Source: CAVWXT01 sp963759115 (GTDB lineage: Bacteria; Planctomycetota; Planctomycetia; Pirellulales; Thermoguttaceae). From it: a stretch of DNA of 64,000 nt. Below the pieces are notes generated by a model. It did no database searches. It was given only the letters and a program-made list of their open reading frames with translations, and was not told where the DNA came from. The position numbers were made by a program, and so were the translations under genes. This document shows, one piece after another, positions 56,186 through 64,000 of this stretch. Each line of letters begins with the position of its first letter. Within the stretch, counting starts at the first letter, position 1. The DNA is taken from positions 1,302,001 through 1,366,000 of the forward strand of contig CAVWXT010000006.1 in the NCBI GenBank assembly GCA_963759115.1. The letters are read 5' to 3'.

Positions 56186-57352
56186 ATGAGTAAGGACTTT
56201 GATGAAGCATTCGAACTAGCCAAGAAGCTATTTCCCTTGCTGACTGGGGAACCTGCCCCCGTTGTAGAAACCGATGATGAAATCAAGGCGGCACTAACTT
56301 CGGGGAAAGACGTTCTAGTGACGACAGAGCGACTCTATGGTTTGCACGTGGCGCAGTATTTGGAAGCCAGGTACAGCCCAGTGCCGGATGACTACATCAT
56401 CAATCTTTCGTGCCCCTTCTGCAAGGCGGGCGACATTGAGATTAGACAGGGGTTGTTCTGGTTTGATAACTGTGCCGAACGCCGCATGCGGTGCCCCGAG
56501 TGCGGCCGGTACTGGGATGAGCACTATGCTTTGATGGGGCTTGACTTAGCCCCGCCGCCTCGGGATTGTTTCGGCGAGGACTATGGCCCGAACGGAACAA
56601 AGGATGATGTTCCTGAAAGTGAGACGGCGGGCATCGAAGAGGCCCAACGCCGTCAACCCGAAGACGAAAGTGTGGACGATGGCGGTGGAACGCACACGGC
56701 ACAAGGGGGCATGGCGGCCTATACACAGCGAGTGCTATCGATCATCGACAACTACAGGTCGATGCCAGACGCACTCTGTGTCAGCGTCGAGATCGACTAC
56801 TTGACCGACAACGAGTTCCGGGTCATTGAGCAGGTCTTCAACGGGCTGGCCCCCAAGGCTGGTATCGACAATATCCGTCATCTCGACAACCAATACTGGG
56901 TGCTCCAGTGCTGGGGACGGATTCGGAGCGACCAAGTGTCGCCCAAGGCCAAAGTTACCGGAAGTGGCGGAGGTCGAGTTCAATTTCACCACGTGACGAA
57001 TGGCAGCACCAAGGGTTGGGTCCACACGCACGGTATGGATCAGTTCGGGCTACCGGAGTTGGAGATGCGGGCGGTGCCCGGATTTCTCGTCGAAAGTGCG
57101 GCGAGAATCCTAACCTCAGCCTGCGACTACATGATCGACTCGGCAAAGAAAGTATCGGCAGGCGAAACAATGGCGCTATCGGACCACACGGTGTTCCAAT
57201 TCGTCAAGGCTGACCCAATTCCAGGGGCCGAGGAGCATTACGAGGCGGAGCGCTGGCAGATCGTCGAGGTCGAGCGACTATGCGAGTGCTGCCAAGCGAA
57301 GGCGGCTAATCAGGCACAGGATGAACACGTAAATGAAGGAAAGGACGTGTAA
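56186..57352 (+). CDS. hypothetical protein with zinc-ribbon-like part, 388 aa
   Basis: From the ATG at 56,186 (MSKDFDEAFELAKKLFPLL) the N-terminal third contains LSCPFCKAGDIEIRQGLFWF and MRCPECGRYWDEHYALMG, a likely zinc ribbon. The C-terminal part (STKGWVHTHGMDQFGLPELE, VPGFLVESAARILTSACDYM) resembles DUF-type proteins that share a GW-hTxG pattern, but I cannot name the family. A Cys pair (LCECCQAK) lies near the end. No ribosome binding site is clear; an upstream start at 56,093 is possible. Confidence 0.7.
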   Translation: MSKDFDEAFELAKKLFPLLTGEPAPVVETDDEIKAALTSGKDVLVTTERLYGLHVAQYLEARYSPVPDDYIINLSCPFCKAGDIEIRQGLFWFDNCAERRMRCPECGRYWDEHYALMGLDLAPPPRDCFGEDYGPNGTKDDVPESETAGIEEAQRRQPEDESVDDGGGTHTAQGGMAAYTQRVLSIIDNYRSMPDALCVSVEIDYLTDNEFRVIEQVFNGLAPKAGIDNIRHLDNQYWVLQCWGRIRSDQVSPKAKVTGSGGGRVQFHHVTNGSTKGWVHTHGMDQFGLPELEMRAVPGFLVESAARILTSACDYMIDSAKKVSAGETMALSDHTVFQFVKADPIPGAEEHYEAERWQIVEVERLCECCQAKAANQAQDEHVNEGKDV

Positions 57353-57404
57353 CCAGTTACGGTTTAGCCGAATCGTTGACCACGTACCAACACAAGGAGA
57401 AGTT

Positions 57405-57617
57405 ATGGGTGCTCACATTTGCCATTACAAGTATCGTTGTGACGTTGCTGCCCATCCCAGCGCAGCGGTGCTGGAGTGGTTCTATGCCCAGGACGACAAA
57501 GAGGTCGTAACCTGGACACATGTCGGCGAGGACGGCATGCCCGAGGAGATTACGCAAGCGCTGCTCGCCGCAGGATGCGAGCACGGCGATCCGGTCATGT
57601 TGGCGTTGAATTGCTAA
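57405..57617 (+). CDS. hypothetical protein, 70 aa
   Basis: AAGGAGA is seven bases before the ATG. The protein reads MGAHICHYKYRCDVAAHPSA, VLEWFYAQDDKEVVTWTHVG. It is one of a series of small genes, each with its own AAGGAG site. The family is unknown. Confidence 0.6.
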   Translation: MGAHICHYKYRCDVAAHPSAAVLEWFYAQDDKEVVTWTHVGEDGMPEEITQALLAAGCEHGDPVMLALNC

Positions 57618-57646
57618 GGGTGCGTTCTGAACAAGGAGATTGGGCG

Positions 57647-57910
57647 ATGACTACGACGGTTGAACTGGGAACGTGGAACGGCATCAGGGCCACCTGGGGC
57701 CACAACGAAGATTACGACGAGGAAGGGTTGACCATCTCCTACCCGGATGGCGACCACGACTTCTACACTCCTGATGATCTAGCCAGGTTCGTGTGCCGAG
57801 TTGGGTCATTGGGATGTTGGTATCTGATTTATTCGGGGACAGCCTGGCAAACCATCCCTGCTCTTTGCGGTGAATTCGGCGATGTCTACGAGCGATGGGG
57901 ATGCGGTTGA
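57647..57910 (+). CDS. hypothetical protein, 87 aa
   Basis: AAGGAGA precedes the ATG by ten bases. The sequence starts MTTTVELGTWNGIRATWGHN, has LTISYPDGDHDFYTPDDLAR and ends VYERWGCG. It lies 29 bases after the previous gene. The family is unknown. Confidence 0.6.
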   Translation: MTTTVELGTWNGIRATWGHNEDYDEEGLTISYPDGDHDFYTPDDLARFVCRVGSLGCWYLIYSGTAWQTIPALCGEFGDVYERWGCG

Positions 57911-57961
57911 CAAGAACAACAATGGTCGGCAGGGCGTCGGCCACAAAGGAGGAATCGAGCT

Positions 57962-58523
57962 ATGGGATATGTTGCCGCAAAGCATGCAGTCCAGACGATG
58001 GGCATCGATGAGGCGCTCACCTTTCATTTCCGGGGTCTTCGGCAAAATCTGTGGGTGAAAAATGGGCCTACGGGGGATTCGTCCTGGCAAGGTGGATTTT
58101 CTGAGGGATGGCAGGGCAAATAAATGACGGTGGAAACAGCCGCAAAACCGGGGTTTTCTTGTTGTGTAACGGCCCTCGTCGGGTCTCCCACATCTGCAAC
58201 GCACGGACCTTTGCCACGGAAAAACGGGGATGGAATCTATGAATCAGATCGTTGAGGCTCCCGAAATCACGAAAACCCCTGAAAATCCAGATTCAAACTG
58301 AGTTTCACGGCCCAAATCAACCCACAGATTCTGCCAAGGAGGCCATTTCCGAGCCAATATGTTCCCGCCTGTTGACTTGTCATGGGTGCCGACAGCCCGT
58401 CGAGCCATAACAAGGGTGAAGTCCGGCGAAGGGACGAGCAGGGTCCAACTGCCTGATGGTCGATACCGAACGGCCTTCGAGATAGTGGATGCACTTGGCT
58501 TGGAAGCATTCGTTGACGAGTGA
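57962..58523 (+). pseudogene. small hypothetical protein interrupted by MITE
   Basis: Removing 58,033-58,343 and one CATTTCCG joins 57,962-58,032 with 58,352-58,523 into exactly 81 codons. They read MGYVAAKHAVQTMGIDEALT, FHFRANMFPPVDLSWVPTA, then RRAITRVKSGEGTSRVQLPD and a stop after EAFVDE. AAAGGAGG precedes the ATG. The exact restoration supports a real gene. Confidence 0.85.
58033..58343 (+). mobile_element. MITE copy 5 (TSD CATTTCCG)
   Basis: This 311-bp forward copy is flanked by CATTTCCG at 58,025-58,032 and 58,344-58,351. Its right end has CTGCCAAGGAGGC in place of CTGCCGAGGAGGC, giving AAGGAGG near an ATG. Confidence 0.95.
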
Positions 58524-58706
58524 CATCGACGGACCACGCATTGATCCGCCTGTGCCGACCGGCGAGCAAACCATGTATTGGGCGAGGGGCTGACATTATT
58601 GGATTGACGATTTGCGGCGGTGGCGGGCGGGGAGTGCCGCAGCGGATGTACCGCTACCTATAGCCCGCCCCGCATTACCGGCCCTATACGATGGGGCCAG
58701 AAAGAG

Positions 58707-59017
58707 GCCTCCTCGGCAGAATCTGTGGGTTGATTTGGGCCGTGAAACTCAGTTTGAATCTGGATTTTCAGGGGTTTTCGTGATTTCGGGAGCCTCAACG
58801 ATCTGATTCATAGATTCCATCCCCGTTTTTCCGTGGCAAAGGTCCGTGCGTTGCAGATGTGGGAGACCCGACGAGGGCCGTTACACAACAAGAAAACCCC
58901 GGTTTTGCGGCTGTTTCCACCGTCATTTATTTGCCCTGCCATCCCTCAGAAAATCCACCTTGCCAGGACGAATCCCCCGTAGGCCCATTTTTCACCCACA
59001 GATTTTGCCGAAGACCC
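58707..59017 (-). mobile_element. MITE copy 6, reverse orientation (TSD AGAAAGAG)
   Basis: This 311-bp reverse copy is flanked by AGAAAGAG at 58,699-58,706 and 59,018-59,025. It lies just upstream of the gene at 59,064. A G/C-rich hairpin (GGGCGGGG and CCCGCCCC, 58,627-58,670 region) lies to its left. Confidence 0.95.
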
Positions 59018-59063
59018 AGAAAGAGTAGGTCTTCTCGTGTTAGTTATTTCTTTGGCAAAAACG

Positions 59064-59468
59064 ATGAAACCGGGTGACAAGCAGCAAGTAACCATCAATG
59101 GCAAGAAGCGCCAATTGGAATTGGGTGACTTGAAGGTAATCCTTGATGGCACCGACACCCGCAAGGTATTAGCGGTGCAAGACTCGGGTGAGCTAATGAC
59201 TTTGATTTGCTCCGATGCCAATGGGACGCAGGAGGACATAACCATAATCCGTCCCAGCGTCTTGGCTGTGAAGCATGTTGAGCGTAGAAGCAAACAGGTT
59301 AGCGGCGACGAAATGCGGGACATGTTGCGGGAAGCCGGGATGGACATTGTGGAGTTGGATCACCCGCTTACATCGGCCGAGATTGCAGAAATTGCCCGCA
59401 ATCATCCGGGGGCCATGATCTATGGCCCCAAAGAGGTACGGGCCGAAGAAGCAACGTGCTCGCCCTAG
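59064..59468 (+). CDS. hypothetical protein, about 134 aa
   Basis: From the ATG at 59,064 it reads MKPGDKQQVTINGKKRQLEL and has TIIRPSVLAVKHVERRSKQV and DIVELDHPLTSAEIAEIARN. An upstream GTG at 59,037 is in frame. MITE copy 6 lies directly upstream and may have replaced its leader. The family is unknown. Confidence 0.6.
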   Translation: MKPGDKQQVTINGKKRQLELGDLKVILDGTDTRKVLAVQDSGELMTLICSDANGTQEDITIIRPSVLAVKHVERRSKQVSGDEMRDMLREAGMDIVELDHPLTSAEIAEIARNHPGAMIYGPKEVRAEEATCSP

Positions 59469-59563
59469 CCCTGAGGTAACACTGTGGGCCGGTGTGCTGT
59501 GACACGGGGACTGCGCCGACAACGGTACGTGTACTTTATGGAGGTGGAACAGGAGGATCGGAG

Positions 59564-60055
59564 ATGTCTGACTTTGACACATTTGCGAGAGCGGTCGGCT
59601 TGGTCGAAGACTCGGAGCGATTGGAAGCGTTGGGGTTTCCGAGACGTGACTTCGATGACAACGGACGGTTCGCTACGGACAGGTTGCCGAAACTGCTGGC
59701 GTTTTGCGAGCAACACCCGGAGTATCATATCGTTACGCAATGCGACGAGTGCTACTCTAATCAAGTGCGATTCGTCAATCGGCTCTGCTATTTCCTGGCA
59801 GATGGCAGCAAAGACCTGGACTTGTACATCGATGCGTGTCGGGTGTGCGACTCTTACGACTGTTCGTGCGAAGAGTTTTACCGTGAGTGGGTCAGTGCTG
59901 GAAGGCCCGGCCAGAGCTTTACGAAGTGGCTGGTACAGTGCAAGGGGCTTGAGGAGGATCAAGCGGAGTATTACATTGATCCCGAGGCGGACGGGGATGA
60001 CGAAGAATGGCCCGATACCAACCACGCCACGGACTGGAGGCGGGAGGGGTTCTGA
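59564..60055 (+). CDS. hypothetical Cys-rich acidic protein, 163 aa
   Basis: AGGAGGA precedes the ATG at 59,564. The middle holds IVTQCDECYSNQVRFVNRLC and IDACRVCDSYDCSCEEF, which could bind a metal. The C-terminus is Asp/Glu-rich. The family is unknown. Confidence 0.65.
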   Translation: MSDFDTFARAVGLVEDSERLEALGFPRRDFDDNGRFATDRLPKLLAFCEQHPEYHIVTQCDECYSNQVRFVNRLCYFLADGSKDLDLYIDACRVCDSYDCSCEEFYREWVSAGRPGQSFTKWLVQCKGLEEDQAEYYIDPEADGDDEEWPDTNHATDWRREGF

Positions 60056-60158
60056 CTTACTGGGCCAGCTACGGCCCTACAAAGCTGCCTGTCGCAGCAG
60101 AGCGGGCGAGCCGTGAGTGCCCTCGTAACCACGGTGCATTTGTATTTCTTTGGTTCGG

Positions 60159-60184
60159 AAAGGGACGGGACTGGCCCGTCCCTT
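60159..60184 (+). terminator. rho-independent-like terminator
   Basis: AAAGGGACGGG pairs with CCCGTCCCTTT over a four- to five-base loop and is followed by CTGTTCTT. It ends the transcript of the gene at 59,564 before the next gene at 60,205. Confidence 0.75.
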
Positions 60185-60204
60185 TCTGTTCTTCGAGATT
60201 TCCC

Positions 60205-60786
60205 ATGAACAGTAATCTCACTCAAGACTTCCAGGCAGTTCGACATCAGTTCTTCTCTTCCTGGGATCGGGCAGGTCGGTGGCGACTACGCCAAGAGCCC
60301 AATCTCAACGGGGCCCAGGGATCGTGCCGCCGAGAAAGCGAGACGATCCTCGTCACACACTTGCCCGAAGGCGATGGGGGAACACTACTGCTGATCCACG
60401 AAATTGCCCATGCCGTGACCGATGGTGGCCACGGGAAGAAGTGGCAGGCACGAATGGAGAAGGCGGCGGTCACGGCCGAGCAGGCGGGCCGCACAGAATT
60501 GGCGACGTTGTTGCGGAAGGAGATCATCGGCTACAGAGATCCGATGGCCCGAGTGACGGCTGGGTTGGTGTACAGCGAGATAGCTGACGCCGTGGTCGAG
60601 AATCCCGAGTTGACGTTCTATCAGGTCATCGACTTCGTGCGCCGGGATTATGGCTTTTCCCGCCAGGAATTCTTGCAGCGATTTCGCCGGGCAAGGGTAG
60701 TGTTTGACCGGGAGATGCGGGACGCACAGGAGGAGGCCAAGGCGAGGGCGAAGCTCTTGGCCATGTGTAGGTGGCCTGGCGGCTGA
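60205..60786 (+). CDS. SprT-like zinc metallopeptidase, second copy type
   Basis: This 193-residue protein has the zinc motif TLLLIHEIAHAVTDGGHGKK followed by W (HExxH, then GHG-W), near residue 70. The C-terminal half is helical (DFVRRDYGFSRQEFLQRFRR). It differs clearly from the SprT-like protein at 51,133 outside the motif. The start at 60,205 follows a terminator, so it is probably the first gene of a transcript. Confidence 0.8.
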   Translation: MNSNLTQDFQAVRHQFFSSWDRAGRWRLRQEPNLNGAQGSCRRESETILVTHLPEGDGGTLLLIHEIAHAVTDGGHGKKWQARMEKAAVTAEQAGRTELATLLRKEIIGYRDPMARVTAGLVYSEIADAVVENPELTFYQVIDFVRRDYGFSRQEFLQRFRRARVVFDREMRDAQEEAKARAKLLAMCRWPGG

Positions 60787-60872
60787 GACCCCCGACGAGG
60801 GAGTTTCCGAACTCGACAATTATGGACTGTTGCCGATGTGGCGAGATGACGAAAAGGAGCGAAAAGGAAACT

Positions 60873-61187
60873 ATGAATCCCAACAAAGTAATTGTAATAG
60901 ATGAGTTGCACCGGAGGGCTGAACCCCAATTCTGGATTGCCATCAATCAGTCCAGTTGCGCCCTATGCCCAGTTCCCACGAACAAGCCGCCCAAAGTCAG
61001 TCCTGTGCCACAGAGGCTCGTGGGATTTGCCACCCTGGCCGAAGCCGAAGCGGCACAGAAGCTATGCGTGGAAGCCCCAATCGCCGAAGTCGCTAAGGCG
61101 GTACAGCGGTGGGAGGCAGGCGCTGCCACAGTGATCGATTACGAGAATTCTGAACCACCACAAGCCCAAACAACTTGGGCGTTGTAG
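60873..61187 (+). CDS. hypothetical protein, 104 aa
   Basis: AAAAGGAAA precedes the ATG. It reads MNPNKVIVIDELHRRAEPQF and has VGFATLAEAEAAQKLCVEAP. It converges with the MBL-fold gene. The family is unknown. Confidence 0.6.
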   Translation: MNPNKVIVIDELHRRAEPQFWIAINQSSCALCPVPTNKPPKVSPVPQRLVGFATLAEAEAAQKLCVEAPIAEVAKAVQRWEAGAATVIDYENSEPPQAQTTWAL

Positions 61188-61219
61188 ACGGCAAAAAGCC
61201 AATGAAGTTGTGCGAACCC

Positions 61220-61978
61220 CTACACCTCCATCACATCCGTCGCCTCATACCGAGTCGCTACGTGAATCGGCATCCGCTTGCCAATGATCCGCTGATGGGT
61301 GCGGAGTGCCAGTGCCGGGGTGTTGTTGTCGTGAGACAAATGCGCCAGACACGCCCACCGCATTCGCTTGGTGCCGTTCAGAAGTCCGGCGGCCTCGAAA
61401 TTGCTGATGTGGCCGTGGGGTCCGACAATTCGCTCCTGAAGCCACCGGGGATAGGGCCCGTTGGCGAGCATATCGGGATCGTAGTTGCTTTCCAGAAGCA
61501 CGGCATCAAGGGAGCCGATGATCCCCGCCAGATCATCGAAGACATGCCCAAGGTCGGTCAAGATGCCCAGGCGGTGTGAACCGTCGTCTACCACGAACAC
61601 CACTCCATCTTGGGCATCATGCGGTGTGGCCGTGGTCTCCACCGTCACCTTCCCAAAGCGCAGAGTCTCGCCCGCTGTGAAATGCCTGATATCCTCGATC
61701 TCGCCCAATTCGTATCGGCTTGCTGCTCGGTAGGTCTTGGCCGTAGCGTAGATCGGCAGGCCGAACTTGCGGTGGAAGATGCCCATCGAGCGGCAGTGGT
61801 CCACGTGATCGTGGGAAATCAGGACGGCATCGACATCGGCCACGTCCCGGCCATGGGAAGCAAGCCGCTCCTTGGCTTTGCTGCCGCTGATCCCGGCATC
61901 GAACAGCAGCTTGACGCCACCTGCTTCGACACAGATGCAGTTGCCGTTGCTGCCGGATTGGAGGGAGATGACATGCAT
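61220..61978 (-). CDS. MBL-fold metallo-hydrolase (YycJ/WalJ-like)
   Basis: The 252-residue metallo-beta-lactamase-fold protein has the metal motif LISHDHVDHCRSMGIFHRKF. Further motifs include HVISLQSGSNGNCICVEAGG at the N-terminus, TATPHDAQDGVVFVVDDG, LDAVLLESNYDPDMLANGPY and HGHISNFEAAGLL. The family (YycJ/WalJ) contains exonuclease-like and other hydrolases. The frame is intact. It is the only well-known enzyme on the minus strand of the accessory region. Confidence 0.88.
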   Translation of the reverse strand: MHVISLQSGSNGNCICVEAGGVKLLFDAGISGSKAKERLASHGRDVADVDAVLISHDHVDHCRSMGIFHRKFGLPIYATAKTYRAASRYELGEIEDIRHFTAGETLRFGKVTVETTATPHDAQDGVVFVVDDGSHRLGILTDLGHVFDDLAGIIGSLDAVLLESNYDPDMLANGPYPRWLQERIVGPHGHISNFEAAGLLNGTKRMRWACLAHLSHDNNTPALALRTHQRIIGKRMPIHVATRYEATDVMEV

Positions 61979-62115
61979 GGCTGCATTGTACTGCGAGCCG
62001 GGGGAACGTGAGAAGAGGCAATGGCACGTATCGACAATGCCCTGACGAGCAGTAAAATGGCCGCAGAAGGATGCCCTATGCCCCAGGCCAAAAGCGGCGG
62101 ATTGTGAAGGGGTAG

Positions 62116-62289
62116 CTAATCCTCTGGCTCCGTCGCTCGTAGAAAATCCTCCCCGTCAATCATCAACATTTTGACGGCGGCGGCCTGGTCCTCGGTAGCG
62201 GGCTCGTGGGCCCTGGCCACGGTGAGGAGCCCCCACACTAACTCTCGAATGCCAATTCCCGAAGATGCAGTCCAATCGTTTGCCTCCAT
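62116..62289 (-). CDS. small hypothetical protein, 57 aa
   Basis: A 58-codon frame starts MEANDWTASSGIGIRELVWG, continues LLTVARAHEPATEDQAAAVK and ends RATEPED. The composition is soluble and helical with no low complexity. No clear ribosome binding site precedes the ATG. It is close in style to other small genes of the region. Confidence 0.4.
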   Translation of the reverse strand: MEANDWTASSGIGIRELVWGLLTVARAHEPATEDQAAAVKMLMIDGEDFLRATEPED

Positions 62290-62538
62290 ATTCTATAGTA
62301 GTGTCCTGGCTGCGACATTCTTACCGCCCTAGACATCATCTCTTCCCTCCCCGTTCCACCACACGACAGATTGCCAACGTGCTACGCCGAGCACCAGACT
62401 GGTGTGGTTGGCGAGTGTGCTTCGTGCAAGGAATAGCCTCGGATCACAATCCTCACTTCCCCCAGCGGGAACCCTTGACATTCATTCCCCCTTTGGAGAA
62501 TTACACTGTCATCAACCCACTCACAATAGGAGCCAATC
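62290..62538. other. upstream region, weak promoter only
   Basis: TTGACA at 62,475-62,480 is a good -35 match, but the nearest TACACT is 21 bases on, too far for a standard promoter. AGGAG at 62,528 serves the next gene. Confidence 0.35.
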
Positions 62539-62850
62539 ATGGCGAAAAGGCAAGGCACCAGTAAGTCCCAGGCGGTTCGAAATTATCTCAAGACTCACCG
62601 CAAAGCCACCAACAAGGAGGTTTCCGATGCGTTGGCGAAGCAAGGCGTGGCGGTGTCGCCGAACCACGTCGCCAACATCAAGACAAAGACCAAGACGAGG
62701 AGTACGGCCGCAACAGCCGTGGTGTCGAGGCGTGGCCTGGGCATCCCCGAGGTCAAGGCGGCACTGGCACTGCTGAGGGAATGCCACGGCAGCTTGAAAG
62801 ATGCCAATGCAGCCCTGGCGGCGGCACAGGAGATTCGAGAACTGGTGTAG
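62539..62850 (+). CDS. putative HTH DNA-binding protein, 103 aa
   Basis: The N-terminus MAKRQGTSKSQAVRNYLKTH and NKEVSDALAKQGVAVSPNHV look like a helix-turn-helix that reads DNA, followed by a basic KTKTKTRS. The C-terminal helical part has GIPEVKAALALLRECHGSLK. AGGAG precedes the ATG. A regulator role is inferred. Confidence 0.65.
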   Translation: MAKRQGTSKSQAVRNYLKTHRKATNKEVSDALAKQGVAVSPNHVANIKTKTKTRSTAATAVVSRRGLGIPEVKAALALLRECHGSLKDANAALAAAQEIRELV

Positions 62851-62949
62851 TGCGGAGTGGGCAGAGGGGGAGCAGTGAGAATCCGTGACATCCCGACTTT
62901 GTCATCACGACATACGGACGGACCCAGCACACATCATTCTAGCCGAACC

Positions 62950-63249
62950 TCACCCATTCTCAGCGCCTTGCTCCACGTATTGGATAAGCACAATCAGCAC
63001 GTCACCGTTGTCAAAACGGTCCACCACCTCGTAAGTGTACTGCTGGAAGTGATGCGGTTTCTCTTCTCGGAGATTCTCCTCGGTGAGCAAGTCGATGGCG
63101 TAGTCGGAAGCTGTGTGAAATCGTTGCCCAATGCGCCCGTGGTCGGTGATCGCATTATATCGCTGCGCTTCCTTTTCCTTCCTCGACTCCCCCACAACTA
63201 TCTTGCCGTCGAGGGGCCCACCCATAAACTTGAAGATCATCTTCTTCAT
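62950..63249 (-). CDS. hypothetical protein, 99 aa
   Basis: It starts MKKMIFKFMGGPLDGKIVVG; the GGPLDGK pattern occurs in many short phage and accessory proteins. YTYEVVDRFDNGDVLIVLIQ suggests a beta-rich fold. It is divergent from the HTH gene at 63,358. The role is unknown. Confidence 0.6.
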   Translation of the reverse strand: MKKMIFKFMGGPLDGKIVVGESRKEKEAQRYNAITDHGRIGQRFHTASDYAIDLLTEENLREEKPHHFQQYTYEVVDRFDNGDVLIVLIQYVEQGAENG

Positions 63250-63290
63250 GGCGAGGAATTGTATACCTGATGAGGCAGTCGGGGTATTTG

Positions 63291-63319
63291 TTGATACGGC
63301 GATGGCGGGCTGCTACAAT
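63291..63319 (+). promoter_or_regulatory. sigma-70-like promoter for the HTH gene
   Basis: TTGATA (63,291-63,296) and TACAAT (63,314-63,319) are 17 bases apart, the ideal spacing. AAAGGAG at 63,345-63,351 precedes the GTG start at 63,358. Confidence 0.65.
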
Positions 63320-63357
63320 AGCCCGGTCACTGCACACCCCAAAGAAAGGAGCCTCCC

Positions 63358-63807
63358 GTGCCCAACATCGCTGTTGTACTGAAAGAAGAAATCCGTCGCC
63401 TCGCCAAGAAGGAAGTCAAAGCCCAGGTTGGCTCAACCAAGAAAGCTGTCGTGCAATACCGCAGCGAGATCGCCAAATTGAAGCGGTCGCTTGGCCAGCA
63501 GGAGCGGGAGATCACACTCCTGAAGAAAAAGCAGGGCCAACCACAAGCCAAAGAGCCGCTGGAAGCCGCTCGCTTTTCCGCCCGCTCGGTGAAGGCCCAA
63601 CGAAGCCGACTGGGTTTATCGGCTGCCGACTACGGCAAGCTCGTTGGCGTGTCGGGGCTGACGATCTACAACTGGGAACACGAGAAGGCTCGTCCCCGCA
63701 AGGCTCAACTCGCCGCCTTGGTCGCTGTCAGGGGAATTGGCAAGCGTGAGGCGATCATGAAGTTGGCGGAATTGACGCCGACGAAGGGGCGAAGGAGAAG
63801 GCAGTAG
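63358..63807 (+). CDS. HTH (XRE-like) protein with coiled coil, 149 aa
   Basis: The N-terminal coiled coil (IRRLAKKEVKAQVGSTKKAV, EREITLLKKKQ) is followed by an XRE-type HTH, QRSRLGLSAADYGKLVGVSG and LTIYNWEHEKARPRKAQLAA, and a basic tail. The start is GTG, supported by AAAGGAG and a good promoter. It is probably a transcription regulator of the element. Confidence 0.8.
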   Translation: MPNIAVVLKEEIRRLAKKEVKAQVGSTKKAVVQYRSEIAKLKRSLGQQEREITLLKKKQGQPQAKEPLEAARFSARSVKAQRSRLGLSAADYGKLVGVSGLTIYNWEHEKARPRKAQLAALVAVRGIGKREAIMKLAELTPTKGRRRRQ

Positions 63808-63834
63808 TGGAACGGTCTACCAATGCTGGAGGGC

Positions 63835-64000
63835 ATGGCAATGGCGAAGAAGAAACCAGGGCGACAGTGGACATGGGCACCGTCAAAGATGCACAAGCCC
63901 AACGTTCCCGACGACATCAAGAAGGAACTGACCACCAAGGCCACGAAGTTGGTCGTGGAAGTGCTGAAGCCAAAGTACATCAAACCACCGCCCAAGAAAC
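63835..64000 (+). CDS. partial small basic protein, cut by window edge
   Basis: From the ATG at 63,835 (or 63,841) it reads MAMAKKKPGRQWTWAPSKMH, then IKKELTTKATKLVVEVLKPK and continues beyond the window. GGAGG lies five bases upstream. It follows the XRE-like gene by 27 bases. The family is not recognised. Confidence 0.55.
   Translation, partial: MAMAKKKPGRQWTWAPSKMHKPNVPDDIKKELTTKATKLVVEVLKPKYIKPPPKK

Noticed and set aside
38621..59025. CRISPR array, because of many repeats in one region
   Set aside because: The repeats are about 311 bp, have inverted ends and target duplications, and lie far apart; no cas gene is seen.

Overview
The window looks like planctomycete (Pirellulales-type) chromosome. 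The reasons are the menaquinone futalosine genes mqnA/mqnC, a moxR-DUF58-BatA-like-VWA cluster, a DUF4159 protein, an ABC permease/CPBP protease gene, ISAzo13-type ('Rhodopirellula') transposases, and GC-rich spacers full of short degenerate repeats. Species cannot be told from sequence alone.

The left part (about 1-34,500) is conserved GC-rich core. The minus strand carries aspS and then, read leftward from 11,178, a tight run: mqnA, mqnC, ABC ATPase, ABC permease/CPBP protease, an amidohydrolase that may be the aminodeoxyfutalosine deaminase, miaA, and an orphan antitoxin-like gene. The plus strand carries an AAA ATPase, metX-metW, a large membrane/coiled-coil protein, a 3-hydroxyisobutyrate dehydrogenase-like enzyme, a secreted glycosidase-like protein, and the moxR cluster (24,971-32,787). 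A DUF4159 protein lies divergent to that cluster, and a KDPG aldolase gene follows. Most of these core genes are broken by one-base frameshifts, even housekeeping ones, so consensus sequencing error is more likely than true decay. Two small accessory genes sit in spacers of the moxR cluster: a four-helix-bundle (S23/IVP-type) gene between inverted heptamer arrays, and an ORF6N gene with the same palindrome twice upstream and twice inside its coding sequence.

An ISAzo13-type element (34,644-35,978) and a tRNA-Val(CAC) gene (36,211-36,284) mark the change to an accessory region that runs off the right edge. It is less GC-rich, has many small genes of unknown function with their own ribosome binding sites, and shows no scattered frameshifts. 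It carries a ParB-like protein, an SF3-like helicase/ATPase, a tandem adenine-methyltransferase protein, a ParB-methyltransferase fusion, two SprT-like metallopeptidases, an MBL-fold hydrolase, HTH proteins and a probable structured RNA (37,203-37,447). This fits an integrated plasmid, ICE or phage-like element, but no integrase, capsid or conjugation gene is visible.

The accessory region is heavily invaded by mobile DNA, and most insertions can be undone on paper. An ISL3 element (TSD CAATAATG) splits a DUF2325-like gene, an ISAzo13-type element splits a radical SAM gene, and an ISH3/IS4-like element splits a small gene. A family of about 311-bp MITEs occupies six sites, each with its own perfect 8-bp TSD. 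Its ends and subterminal sequence resemble the resident ISL3 element. Removing each element plus one TSD copy restores an open frame in at least six genes.
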